Positions 15,631 to 23,812 of a DNA stretch of 64,000 nt are shown one piece after another. Both the position numbers and the translations under genes were made by a program. Source of the stretch: JAAYDY01 sp964500225. GTDB lineage: Bacteria > Planctomycetota > Phycisphaerae > FEN-1346 > JAACEH01. Position 1 is the first letter of the stretch; each line of letters starts with the position of its first letter. The stretch is taken from NCBI GenBank assembly GCA_964500225.1, contig CAZCOA010000006.1:1-64000 (forward strand). Reading direction: 5' to 3'. A model generated the notes under the pieces. It made no database searches and was not told the DNA's origin. It worked only from the letters and a program-made list of their open reading frames with translations.

Positions 15631-16488
15631 ATGAGCGATCCTGCGGAGAATCGAGCCCAGCGGGTGCTGGTGGTGGAAGACGAACCCGTGATGAACGAGC
15701 TGGTGTCGGAGATCCTGCGTTTCAGCGGGTTCGACCCGATCCGCGCCGGCACGGGCGAACAGGCCTTGGACCAATGCCGGGAGACCTTGCCGGACGCCGT
15801 TCTGCTGGACATCATGTTGCCGGGCATCTCCGGCTACGAGGTGTGCCGGCGGCTGAAAGCCTCGCGACGGACGAACCTGGTGCCGGTGGTGATGCTCACG
15901 GCCCTGGACCGCCGCGACGACCACATCCACGGCATCCGCGTCGGGGCGGATCAGTACGTGACCAAGCCGTTCGAGCCGGAAACGCTCGTCGAGGTGCTGC
16001 GCGAGACCATCGAATACGTCCGCACGCAACTGGCCCACGGTCTTCAGGGGCACATCGAGCTGAAATTCCAGAGCGACATCAAGTACCTGGAAGAGGTCAA
16101 CTCGCTGCTGCTGGGGCTGTATGCGCACAGTCCGCTGCCGGAGGAGGACATTCAGCAAATTCGCTACTGCCTGCTGGAGCTGGGCCGCAATGCCATCGAG
16201 TGGGGCAGCCGCGGCAATCCCGACTTGATCGTGCAGATGGAATACACGATGACGGACCGGGAGTTGACGTTCGTCATTCGCGACCAAGGGGCGGGATTCG
16301 ACCCGAACCACCTGCCGCACGCCGCCGACGGCCGCGACGCCGTGGCGCACACGGCCGTGCGCGAACAGATGGGCCTGCGCGACGGCGGCTTCGGCATTCT
16401 GCTGTCGCGGAAGTTCATGGACGAAGTCCGCTACAACGACACCGGCAACGAGGTGACCGTCGTGAAGCGGTTTCCGCCGAAGACGTGA
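15631..16488 (+). CDS. Response regulator fused to a serine-kinase-type ATPase domain
   Basis: A 285-residue signalling protein. Residues 10-130 are a receiver domain: VLVVEDEP acidic pocket, phospho-acceptor Asp in AVLLDIMLPG, the MLTA threonine and the YVTKPF lysine. Residues 135-285 are a GHKL ATPase of the anti-sigma (RsbW/HATPase_c_2) type with N box LLELGRNAIEW, G1 DQGAGFDP and G2 GGFGILL. There is no HisKA dimerisation domain, so it should phosphorylate Ser/Thr of a STAS-type antagonist or sequester a sigma factor, under control of a histidine kinase. Candidate STAS partners are encoded at 35540 and 35945. sixA follows 62 bases later. Confidence 0.88.
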   Translation: MSDPAENRAQRVLVVEDEPVMNELVSEILRFSGFDPIRAGTGEQALDQCRETLPDAVLLDIMLPGISGYEVCRRLKASRRTNLVPVVMLTALDRRDDHIHGIRVGADQYVTKPFEPETLVEVLRETIEYVRTQLAHGLQGHIELKFQSDIKYLEEVNSLLLGLYAHSPLPEEDIQQIRYCLLELGRNAIEWGSRGNPDLIVQMEYTMTDRELTFVIRDQGAGFDPNHLPHAADGRDAVAHTAVREQMGLRDGGFGILLSRKFMDEVRYNDTGNEVTVVKRFPPKT

Positions 16489-16550
16489 GGCACAGTCTCG
16501 GACTGCCGGGGCCGGCCTCGGCCGCATGGGTCGAACGAAGGAGAACCGCC

Positions 16551-17012
16551 ATGTACCTGTATCTGGTCCGACATGGGCAGGCCGTGGCCAAGGAGGCCGA
16601 TCCCGAGCGGCCGCTGTCGCCGCAGGGCCGCGCCGAAGCCAAGGTGATGGCGGCGTGGCTGAAGCCGATGGGCATCGAGGTGGACGAGCTGTGGCATAGC
16701 CCGAAGGCCCGGGCGCGTCAGACGGCGGCCATCCTGTGCGAGGCGGTGCGAGCCGGCGGCGGCGTCATAGAACACAAGGGACTGAAGCCGCAAGACGACG
16801 TCAAGGCCGTGCTCGACGAGGTGTGCCGCCGCGAAGGCGACCTGATGATCGTCGGGCACATGCCGCACCTGAGCCGGCTGGCGTCGTGGCTGCTGGCGGG
16901 CCGACCGGAGTCCGATTTTTTGGCCCTGCCGACGGCCGGGGTCGCGTGCCTGCACCGGGACGAAGACGGCTGGCGTCTGCTCTGGATGATCGGGCCGCAG
17001 TTGGCGACGTAG
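16551..17012 (+). CDS. sixA: Phosphohistidine phosphatase SixA-like
   Basis: Histidine-phosphatase-family enzyme of 153 residues; SixA removes phosphate from His of phosphotransfer (HPt) domains or PTS proteins. The catalytic motif is RHG (7-9) in YLVRHGQAV, with a second His in MIVGHMPHLS (about 103) and Arg in SPKARARQTA. AAGGAGAACCGCC precedes the ATG. Its place directly after the response regulator gene supports a role in damping the same phosphorelay, although this is inference from context; some SixA-like proteins act on other phosphohistidines. Confidence 0.9.
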   Translation: MYLYLVRHGQAVAKEADPERPLSPQGRAEAKVMAAWLKPMGIEVDELWHSPKARARQTAAILCEAVRAGGGVIEHKGLKPQDDVKAVLDEVCRREGDLMIVGHMPHLSRLASWLLAGRPESDFLALPTAGVACLHRDEDGWRLLWMIGPQLAT

Positions 17013-17056
17013 GGCCGTGGTCCTCGTGGCATCGGAAGGTGTGAAAGGTTCTATTT

Positions 17057-17117
17057 CCCCTTCGTGTGTCTGTCGTCCACACCCGCCGTTTCTGGCGGCG
17101 GGTACGACCGGAAGGGG
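17057..17117. terminator. Nested long hairpin between convergent genes
   Basis: Three stems nest: CCCCTTC (17057-17063) with GAAGGGG (17111-17117), GTCGT (17072-17076) with ACGAC (17104-17108), and CCCGCCG (17082-17088) with CGGCGGG (17096-17102). It lies between sixA (+) and the oxidoreductase operon (-) and may stop both, although neither side has a good T-run. Confidence 0.5.
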
Positions 17118-17139
17118 TTGGGCAGACGCGGGCCGTTGG

Positions 17140-17691
17140 TCAGCCGAGCTTGGCGGCCTGTTCGGCGCCGATGCGGAAGGCCGTCTTGTTCAGGTCGAAG
17201 AGCTTGACCTTCGAGGGTTCCTTGCCGAGCATCTCCTGCATGACGCGCAGCAGGGCCTCGTCGTCCATGATCCGCTTGAAATGGTTCAGCGCGCCGGTCA
17301 GGATCATGTTGGCGACGCGGATGTCGCCCATCTCGCCGGCCAGTTGCGTCGCGGGAATCCGCACCACGCGCCCGCCACGAGGCATGTGGCCGTCGGTATT
17401 GATCATCGACGAGTTCAGCAGCATCAGGCCGCCGGCGTCCAGACGCTCGGCGAACCGGTCGTACGACATCTGGTTCATCAGCACCAGCACCGTCGCCCGC
17501 TCGACCACGGGCGAGGCGATTTCCGAGTCGCTGATCACGACGTGGCAATGGGCCGTGCCGCCGCGCACCTCCGCCCCGTAGCTCGGGAAATAGGTGACGC
17601 GATGCTTCTCCATGGCCACTCGGGCGACAAACTTGCCGATCGTCAGCGCCCCCTGCCCTCCGGCCCCGGCAATCAGAATGCGTTCTTCCAT
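17140..17691 (-). CDS. korC: 2-oxoacid:ferredoxin oxidoreductase, gamma subunit
   Basis: The 183-residue subunit that completes a CoA-dependent, ferredoxin-linked 2-oxoacid oxidoreductase. It begins MEERILIAGAGGQGALTIGKF, the gamma-subunit nucleotide/CoA-type fold, and has SYGAEVRGGTAHCHVVIS and the SMINTDGHMPRG segment. Last gene of the run ferredoxin-alpha-beta-gamma, 28 bases after the beta subunit. The subunit set matches 2-oxoglutarate (Kor) or branched-chain (Vor) enzymes; sequence reading alone does not separate the two. Confidence 0.93.
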   Translation of the reverse strand: MEERILIAGAGGQGALTIGKFVARVAMEKHRVTYFPSYGAEVRGGTAHCHVVISDSEIASPVVERATVLVLMNQMSYDRFAERLDAGGLMLLNSSMINTDGHMPRGGRVVRIPATQLAGEMGDIRVANMILTGALNHFKRIMDDEALLRVMQEMLGKEPSKVKLFDLNKTAFRIGAEQAAKLG

Positions 17692-17719
17692 GATGGCGTC
17701 CTCGTTGGCGGCTCGGGGC

Positions 17720-18487
17720 TCAGGCCCGCGCAGCCGATGTCGTGTCCTTGATCACGCCCACGGGGAAGACCGGCGTCAGGCGGTCTTCGATGTAGGCCGC
17801 ACATTGCTCGGGCGGCAGACGCCAGTGCGTCGGGCACGACGACAACAACTCGACCATCGAGAAGCCCAGCCCTTGTTGCTGCACACGGAACGCCTTCTCG
17901 ACGGCCTTCTTCGCCAGCCGAATCTCTTTCGGCGACGTGAGCATCCGCCGCTCCAGGTAAACCACGCGCTCCAGCGGCGCGAGCAGTTCGCAGACCCGCA
18001 GGGGCGGCCCCTCGCCGATCAGGCGTCGGCCCTTGGGCGTCGTGGAGGTTCGTTGACCGACGAGCGTCGTCGGCGCCATTTGTCCGCCCGTCATGCCGTA
18101 GCAGGTATTGTTGATGAAGATCACCGTGATGGGCTCGCCGCGGTTGGCGACGTGGATGATCTCATTCGTCCCGATGGCTGCCAGATCGCCGTCGCCCTGG
18201 TAGCTGAAAACAATCTTGTCGGGCCGCACGCGCTTGATGCCGACGGCCACCTCGGGCGTGCGGCCGTGGGCCGCCTCGCACATGTCGATGTCGAGGTAAT
18301 TGTAGGCGATCACCGCGCAGCCGACCGGCGCCATGCCGATTACGTTGCCGCGCAGGTTCCACTCGTCCACGATCTCGGCGATGAGCCGATGCGCCACGCC
18401 ATGGCCGCAGCCGGGGCAGTAGTGCGTCGGCGCCGGCAACAGCGATTTCGGACGTCCCGCCTTGAGTGTCAGCTTCGTGTCGGTCAT
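17720..18487 (-). CDS. korB: 2-oxoacid:ferredoxin oxidoreductase, beta (TPP) subunit
   Basis: The 255-residue thiamine-diphosphate-binding subunit. CPGCGHGVAHRL (about 24-35) supplies cluster/cofactor ligands, and the TPP motif runs GDGDLAAIGTNEIIHVANR...INNTCYGMTGGQ. Its C-terminus stays short, as in four-subunit Kor/Vor enzymes rather than the fused pyruvate enzymes. It catalyses oxidative decarboxylation of a 2-oxoacid to acyl-CoA, feeding electrons to ferredoxin; the reverse reaction fixes CO2. 13 bases separate it from the alpha-subunit gene. Confidence 0.95.
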   Translation of the reverse strand: MTDTKLTLKAGRPKSLLPAPTHYCPGCGHGVAHRLIAEIVDEWNLRGNVIGMAPVGCAVIAYNYLDIDMCEAAHGRTPEVAVGIKRVRPDKIVFSYQGDGDLAAIGTNEIIHVANRGEPITVIFINNTCYGMTGGQMAPTTLVGQRTSTTPKGRRLIGEGPPLRVCELLAPLERVVYLERRMLTSPKEIRLAKKAVEKAFRVQQQGLGFSMVELLSSCPTHWRLPPEQCAAYIEDRLTPVFPVGVIKDTTSAARA

Positions 18488-18500
18488 GATCGGTTTCCTG

Positions 18501-19562
18501 TCAGGCCAGCATGGCTTCGATGCGCGCTTCGATGTCGGTCAAGCGCGGCACGGCGCCGCCAAAGGTGTTCAGCAGTTCGACGTCGGCGCGGCCGTTGACG
18601 GCCAGGCGCACGTCCTCGATCAACTGGCCCCACGACATTTCGACCACAAGGATGTTTCGGGCCGTGCGCGTCCGTGCCGCGATGGCCTCGCTCGGGAACG
18701 GCCAGAGCGAAATCGGCCGCAGGAGCCCCACCTTGCGTCCGCGAGCCCGGGCCGCAGTCACGGCGGCCTTGGCCAGCCGCGCGCTGGTGCCGTAGGCCAC
18801 CAGCAGCAGTTCGGCGTCGTCGGTTCTGACGGCTTCGTAGCGCACCTCTTCGGTCGCCATGCGTTGGTACTTGGCGATGAGGATCTCGTTCCACTCGACC
18901 AACTCGTTCGGCCGGCCGCAGTAGCTGTGGATGAAGCGTCGCGGCCGTCCGTTGGCGGCGCCGGTCAGGGCCCACTCGAAATCGCCCACAGCCTCGGGCC
19001 CCATGGGCGGCAACGTCACCGGCTCCATCATCTGGCCCACCTGCTGATCGCTGAGCAGCAGCACGGGGTTCCGCCATTTTTCGGCCAGATGCATCCCCAG
19101 GACGGCCAGGTCGCAGCACTCCTGGGCGGTATGCGGCGCCAGGACGAGGCAGAAGTAGTCGCCGTGGCCGCCGCCGCGCGTGGCCTGCCAGTAGTCGCCC
19201 TGGGCACAGCGGACGTCGCCCAGGCCCGGCCCGCCGCGCTGCACGTTCAGAATCAGCGCCGGCAACTGGCACCCGGCAAGGTAACTGATGCCTTCCTGCT
19301 TCAGGCTGATGCCGGGCGAACTGGACGAGGTCATGGGCACGGCCCCGGCCGCGGCGGCGCCGTGGCACAGGCTGATGGCCGCCAGCTCGCTCTCGGCCTG
19401 GAGGAACGTGCCGCCGACCTCGGGCATCCGACGCGACATGTACTCCGGCACGTCGTTCTGCGGCGTGATGGGATAGCCGAAATAGAACCGGCACCCGCCG
19501 CGCACGGCCCCTTCGGCCGCGGCCTCGTTGCCGGTAATCAGCACGCGTTCTTCAGTGATCAT
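18501..19562 (-). CDS. korA: 2-oxoacid:ferredoxin oxidoreductase, alpha subunit
   Basis: The ATG at 19562 (MITEERVLITGNEAAAEGAV) is preferred to one 48 bases upstream that overlaps the ferredoxin gene. The 353 residues include the pyrimidine-binding GYPITPQNDVPEYMSRRMPE with its TPP-activating Glu region, SELAAI, the TSSSSPGISLKQEG loop and a C-terminal transketolase-like domain (LLLVAYGTSARL). The GISLKQEGI pattern is that of Vor/Kor alpha subunits. Acts in a heterotetramer with the products of the adjacent genes. Confidence 0.94.
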   Translation of the reverse strand: MITEERVLITGNEAAAEGAVRGGCRFYFGYPITPQNDVPEYMSRRMPEVGGTFLQAESELAAISLCHGAAAAGAVPMTSSSSPGISLKQEGISYLAGCQLPALILNVQRGGPGLGDVRCAQGDYWQATRGGGHGDYFCLVLAPHTAQECCDLAVLGMHLAEKWRNPVLLLSDQQVGQMMEPVTLPPMGPEAVGDFEWALTGAANGRPRRFIHSYCGRPNELVEWNEILIAKYQRMATEEVRYEAVRTDDAELLLVAYGTSARLAKAAVTAARARGRKVGLLRPISLWPFPSEAIAARTRTARNILVVEMSWGQLIEDVRLAVNGRADVELLNTFGGAVPRLTDIEARIEAMLA

Positions 19563-19606
19563 GACTGGTGGCTCCGTCGTGTGCGCGGCCGCCGAGGGCG
19601 CGCGGA

Positions 19607-19810
19607 TCATTCGTACACCTCAATGGCCGCGTCGGGGCAGACCGTGTGGCACCGCAGACATCCCGTACAGTCCACCGTCTCGACCACCTCGGCCGGCTGG
19701 ACGCCGCCGGGGGTCACTTCGTCGCTGATCCGCAGACAATGGACCGGGCACACGGTCACACACAGGCCGCATCCCTTGCAATACTCTCGCAACACGCGAA
19801 CTTGCGGCAT
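19607..19810 (-). CDS. korD: Ferredoxin subunit of the 2-oxoacid oxidoreductase (2x[4Fe-4S])
   Basis: A 67-residue protein starting MPQVRVLREY after AAGGAG. Two cluster motifs are visible: CKGCGLCVTVCPVHC (11-25) and CTGCLRCHTVCP (48-59), enough for two [4Fe-4S] clusters. Located 5 bases after nadK and 44 before the alpha subunit, it is the delta subunit that passes electrons from the TPP site to soluble ferredoxin. Confidence 0.94.
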   Translation of the reverse strand: MPQVRVLREYCKGCGLCVTVCPVHCLRISDEVTPGGVQPAEVVETVDCTGCLRCHTVCPDAAIEVYE

Positions 19811-19815
19811 CGGCG

Positions 19816-20700
19816 TCACTCCTTCGGTTTCGGCGGCAGCGGCCGGCCCGGCAATCCCCTGGCATAGCGCGGCGGGTGGCTCCAGTGGAGCTTCTCGCGC
19901 AGCGTCTCGAACCGCGACCGTTGCGGATTCTCGATGATGACCAGGCCGTGCGGCGACCGGACCACGTGGACCACGTCGCCGGCCACCAGCGGCACCTGGA
20001 TCTGCCCGTCGATGATGCACGTGGCTTCGCGGTCGGCCTCGACCAGACGCATCTTGACGACCGAGTCGCTGCTGATGGCGATGCTGCGGTGCGTCAGCAT
20101 GTGCGGGCAGATGGGCGTGATGACCATCGCCTCCAGGCTCCACTCGATGATCGGGCCGCCGGCCGCCAGGTTATAGGCCGTCGAGCCCGTCGGCGTGGCC
20201 AGCAGCACCCCGTCGCCGTGGTACCCGGCCACGGTCTCGCCGTTGATGTCCACGGCGACGCCGATCATGCGACGGCTGGCGCCCTGGGTGAAAACGACCT
20301 CGTTCAGGGCGGTTTCGGTCAGATGGTGGCCGTCGCATTTTTCGATGCGCACGGTCAGCATCATCCGTTCGACGAGCCGCGCTTCGCCGGCCAGCACCGA
20401 CGCCACGGCTGCGTCCGCCTCGTCCACGCCGAAGGCGGCCAGGAACCCCAACCGCCCGACGTTTACGCCCAGGCACGGCACCTCGGCCGGGGCCAGCCGC
20501 CGCGACGCCTTGAGGATCGATCCGTCGCCGCCGACCACGACGGCCAGCATGACGCGGTCCTCGGGCCATGGGTCGTCCGACTCCAGATCGCAGACCACCG
20601 GCTCGGCGTACCGCGCGATCATTGGCCGCATCTGCTCCACGGCGTCGCGCACCGTTTGCCGGGCCAGCGTGCCGATCACCAGGACGCGTTTGTCGCTCAT
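19816..20700 (-). CDS. nadK: NAD kinase
   Basis: Phosphorylates NAD to NADP in the cytosol. The 294 residues show the diagnostic GGDGSILKASRRL (about 57-69), LGVNVGRLGFLA, the NEVVF motif and the Gly-rich GDGVLLATPTGSTAYNLAAGGPI. The C-terminal 40 residues are basic and extend past the usual end. Its ATG overlaps the dxs stop as ATGA, a sign of coupled translation. The dxs-nadK order is common in bacteria; here it is extended by the kor genes, which need redox cofactors of a different kind (ferredoxin). Confidence 0.97.
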   Translation of the reverse strand: MSDKRVLVIGTLARQTVRDAVEQMRPMIARYAEPVVCDLESDDPWPEDRVMLAVVVGGDGSILKASRRLAPAEVPCLGVNVGRLGFLAAFGVDEADAAVASVLAGEARLVERMMLTVRIEKCDGHHLTETALNEVVFTQGASRRMIGVAVDINGETVAGYHGDGVLLATPTGSTAYNLAAGGPIIEWSLEAMVITPICPHMLTHRSIAISSDSVVKMRLVEADREATCIIDGQIQVPLVAGDVVHVVRSPHGLVIIENPQRSRFETLREKLHWSHPPRYARGLPGRPLPPKPKE

Positions 20701-22610
20701 GGCTGCCTCCCGTCGTCCGTCGCAGGGCGCCGCGATGCGGCGCGCTCGACCACTCGCCGAACCGTCTCGGCGACGCCATCGGCCGTCAGATGAAACCGGT
20801 CAAGCAATTCGCTCCGCGCGGCGTGCTGGACCAGGCGGTCGGGCAACGCCACCGACGCCGCCAGCTTGTGGGCCAGTTGCCGCGACTGGGCCATTTCCAG
20901 GCATGCGCTGCCGAAGCCGCCCATGCACGTCCCCTCTTCCAGAGTAATCGCCCACGGCGTCTCGGCCAGAAGGCGTCCGATCAGGTCTTCGTCCAGGGGC
21001 TTGCAGAATCGTGCCGAAACGACTGTCAGGTTGAGGCCCTCGGCAGCAAGCCGTTCAGCGGCCTTCAAGGCCGGCTGCGCCGTGACGCCAAGGGCCAACA
21101 GTGTGCCATCGCCGCCGTGGCGCAGCACGGCCGCGCGGCCCAGGGCGACGGGTTCCTCCGACAGCGGTCGCTGGGGCACCGTGTCGCGCGGGTACCGCAC
21201 GGCCATCGGCTGATCCAGGGTCAGGCCCAGGGCGATCATGCCGTTCAGTTCGGCCGCATCGGCCGGCGCCGCCACGACGATGCCCGGCAGGCTCCGCAGG
21301 TACGCGATATCGTAGAGTCCCTGGTGTGTCGCGCCGTCGGCGCCGACCAGGCCGGCCCGGTCCACCAGCAACAGCACCGGCAACGTCCGGTTCAGGGACA
21401 ACTCGTGATAGAGCTGGTCGTACGCCCGCTGGAGGAAAGTCGAGTAGATGGCCACGGCGGGTCGCAGCCCCCCGGCAGCCATGCCGGCGGCCAGGCCCAC
21501 AGCGTGGGATTCGCAGATACCGACGTCATAGAACCGGCCGGGAAACTTCTCCTTGAACTTCGACAAGCCGGTGCCGTCGGGCATGGCGGCCGTGATGGCC
21601 ACGATGCGGTCGTCGCACTCGGCGGCGCGGATCAGGGCCTCCACGGCGGCATCGCTCCACGAGGCGCCCTCGGGGGCCTTGCGCGGCACCACTTTGCCGT
21701 TCTTCTCGCTGAACGGCGTGGCGCTGTGGAAATCCGTCGGGTTGGCCTGAGCGGGCTCGAATCCGTGCCCCTTTTCCGTGCAGACGTGCAGCAAAATGGG
21801 CCCCGACTGGGCCTTGACCTCCTCGAACATCCGGCAGAGTTCCTGGAGGTCGTGGCCGGGGATGGGGCCCAGGACGCGGAACCCGAAATGCTCGAACACG
21901 TGATCCGGCACGATGGCGTCTTTGATGGCCCCCTTGACGGCCGACAGGGTCGAGGTCATCTGCGGCCCGACCACCGGCAGACTGTCCAGGACACGGTGCA
22001 TCTCGTGCCGCAACTGCTTGTAGAGGTCGCTCGTGCGGGCCCGCGTGAACGCCTGGGCCATGGCCCCGACGGTATTGGAAATGCACATCTGGTTGTCGTT
22101 CAGGACCACGATCAGGTTGGCCCGGCAGGAACCCGCGTGGTTGAGCCCTTCCAGGGCCATGCCGCTGGCCAGGGCGCCATCGCCGATAACGGCCACGGTG
22201 CGACAGGTGCGGCCGGCCGCACGGTCGGCCAGCGCCAGCCCCAAGGCCGTCGAGATACTTGCCCCGGCGTGGCCCGTGGTGAACCGGTCATAGGGGCTTT
22301 CGTCGCGGTTCGGGTAGCCGCTCAGCCCGCCGGCCTGGCGAATCGTGTCAAATCGGCTCGCCCGGCCCGTCAAGAGCTTGTGGGCGTAGCACTGGTGACC
22401 GACGTCCAGGACAAGGTGATCCTGGAGAAAATCGAACGTCCGGTGCAGGGCTAGCGTCAGCTCGACGACACCGAGGTTGCTGGCCAGGTGGCCGCCGTTG
22501 GCCGCCACAACCGTAGTGATGCGTCGGCGAAGCTCGCCGGCCAGTTGGTGCAACTGGCTCCACGACAAGCCGCGAAGGTCCGCGGGAGATTGGATCGATT
22601 CCAGGATCAC
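20697..22610 (-). CDS. dxs: 1-deoxy-D-xylulose-5-phosphate synthase
   Basis: First enzyme of the MEP isoprenoid pathway, joining pyruvate and glyceraldehyde-3-phosphate with TPP. The 637 residues include HLASNLGVVELTLALH, DVGHQCYAHKLLTGR, the TPP motif GDGALASGMALEGLNHAG with NDNQMCIS, and the second-domain DRAGLVGADGATHQGLYDIAYLRS. It starts with GTG at 22610; no strong ribosome site is visible, so translation may depend on the upstream ispA. Stop codon overlaps nadK by four bases. Confidence 0.98.
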   Translation of the reverse strand: MILESIQSPADLRGLSWSQLHQLAGELRRRITTVVAANGGHLASNLGVVELTLALHRTFDFLQDHLVLDVGHQCYAHKLLTGRASRFDTIRQAGGLSGYPNRDESPYDRFTTGHAGASISTALGLALADRAAGRTCRTVAVIGDGALASGMALEGLNHAGSCRANLIVVLNDNQMCISNTVGAMAQAFTRARTSDLYKQLRHEMHRVLDSLPVVGPQMTSTLSAVKGAIKDAIVPDHVFEHFGFRVLGPIPGHDLQELCRMFEEVKAQSGPILLHVCTEKGHGFEPAQANPTDFHSATPFSEKNGKVVPRKAPEGASWSDAAVEALIRAAECDDRIVAITAAMPDGTGLSKFKEKFPGRFYDVGICESHAVGLAAGMAAGGLRPAVAIYSTFLQRAYDQLYHELSLNRTLPVLLLVDRAGLVGADGATHQGLYDIAYLRSLPGIVVAAPADAAELNGMIALGLTLDQPMAVRYPRDTVPQRPLSEEPVALGRAAVLRHGGDGTLLALGVTAQPALKAAERLAAEGLNLTVVSARFCKPLDEDLIGRLLAETPWAITLEEGTCMGGFGSACLEMAQSRQLAHKLAASVALPDRLVQHAARSELLDRFHLTADGVAETVRRVVERAASRRPATDDGRQP

Positions 22611-22692
22611 GGCTAAACGGTTCGTCGCCCCGCAGGGCGACGTGTCCGACCTCCGTCACGCTATCTTGTGTAACAGCACTATGGTACGACTT

Positions 22693-23595
22693 CTAGGCCT
22701 GCCGCTCCACACAAAAACGTGCCAGATCCGCCAGCGGCTGCGCCCGGTCGCCGAACGGCTGCAATGCCGCCAGCGCCAAGGCCAGTTCGTCGGTCGCCCG
22801 CCGCTTCGCCTCCGCCAGACCGAATTGGGACACGTAGGTTCGTTTGCCCTGGGCGGCGTCCTTGCCGGCGGTCTTGCCCATCTGATCGGTCGTCGCCTGC
22901 GTGTCGAGAATGTCGTCGGCAATCTGAAAGGCCAGACCGACGGAGCGGCCGTAGTCGCGCAGCCGGGCCAGGTCGTCGGCCGCCGCACCGCCGATAATCG
23001 CCCCCATGGCGACGGCGGCTTCGATCATCCGCCCGGTCTTCAGGCGGTGAATCGTCTCGACGCCGAACGGGCACGACGGGTCGCGCTCGGCCAGGAGATC
23101 GGCCACCTGGCCGCCGGCCATGCCGCACGCCCCGGCCGCCGCGGCCAATTCGTGGACCACGCGAATCTGCTGATCGGCCGACAGCCGCTCGTTCGGGCGG
23201 CTCAGGACGACGAACGCCTCCGTCAGCAGCGCATCGCCGGCCAGGATCGCCATGGCCTCGCCGAAGACCTTGTGGCTCGTGGGCCGCCCGCGGCGCAGGT
23301 CGTCGTTGTCCATGGCCGGCAGATCGTCGTGGATCAGGCTGTAGGTGTGGATCATCTCGATGGCACAGGCCGCGGGCATGGCCGCGGCATCGTCGGCCCC
23401 GAGCATCCGGGCCGTCAACAGGACCAGGGCCGGCCGGAACCGTTTCCCCCCGGCGGCAATGCTGTAACGCATCGCCTCGTAGAGGGGGGCCACGTCGGCC
23501 GACGGCGGCTCCAGCAGCCGCTCCAGGTGCAACGACACCTGGGCGCCGATGGCCTCCAGAAGGGCCGGCACGTGACGGTGACTGTCTGTCGCCAT
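22693..23595 (-). CDS. ispA: Short-chain polyprenyl diphosphate synthase (farnesyl/geranylgeranyl)
   Basis: Chain-elongating prenyltransferase of 300 residues making the lipid precursor for carriers and quinones. GAAGGAG precedes the ATG at 23595. First aspartate-rich motif: DDLPAMDNDDLRRG (about 89-102); GKRFRPAL binds diphosphate; second motif: FQIADDILD. The bacterial two-residue insertion in the first motif suits a type-II FPP or short GGPP synthase. Starts the run ispA-dxs-nadK-korDABC with a promoter at 23650-23678. Confidence 0.95.
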   Translation of the reverse strand: MATDSHRHVPALLEAIGAQVSLHLERLLEPPSADVAPLYEAMRYSIAAGGKRFRPALVLLTARMLGADDAAAMPAACAIEMIHTYSLIHDDLPAMDNDDLRRGRPTSHKVFGEAMAILAGDALLTEAFVVLSRPNERLSADQQIRVVHELAAAAGACGMAGGQVADLLAERDPSCPFGVETIHRLKTGRMIEAAVAMGAIIGGAAADDLARLRDYGRSVGLAFQIADDILDTQATTDQMGKTAGKDAAQGKRTYVSQFGLAEAKRRATDELALALAALQPFGDRAQPLADLARFCVERQA

Positions 23596-23649
23596 CGCAA
23601 CTCCTTCGGTGCTGAGGGATCCGGTCGAGAACCCGTCCAACGCCCGCCA

Positions 23650-23678
23650 AGTCTACCACGCCGCCGCCACTGCGACAA
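23650..23678 (-). promoter_or_regulatory. Promoter TTGTCG-N17-TAGACT for the ispA operon
   Basis: Minus-strand -35 at 23678-23673 and -10 at 23655-23650, 17 bases apart. Predicted start near 23643 gives a leader of about 48 bases for ispA. Confidence 0.5.
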
Positions 23679-23742
23679 CCAGGCGATGCCCTGGATTCCG
23701 CCGCGTCGGCCCCTCCCACACCGGGTGTGTGAAAAGGAAGGG

Positions 23743-23770
23743 TTTACTTTCCCGGCGGTTTCTGGATAAT
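23743..23770 (+). promoter_or_regulatory. Promoter TTTACT-N16-GATAAT for the gene at 23813
   Basis: -35 at 23743-23748 and -10 at 23765-23770, preceded by TGG. Start near 23778 and a 35-base leader that contains the GAGGAG ribosome site. It diverges from the ispA promoter. Confidence 0.5.
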
Positions 23771-23812
23771 AGTGCGGCCTAACGTGGCTCATGACACAAT
23801 GAGGAGACGTGC

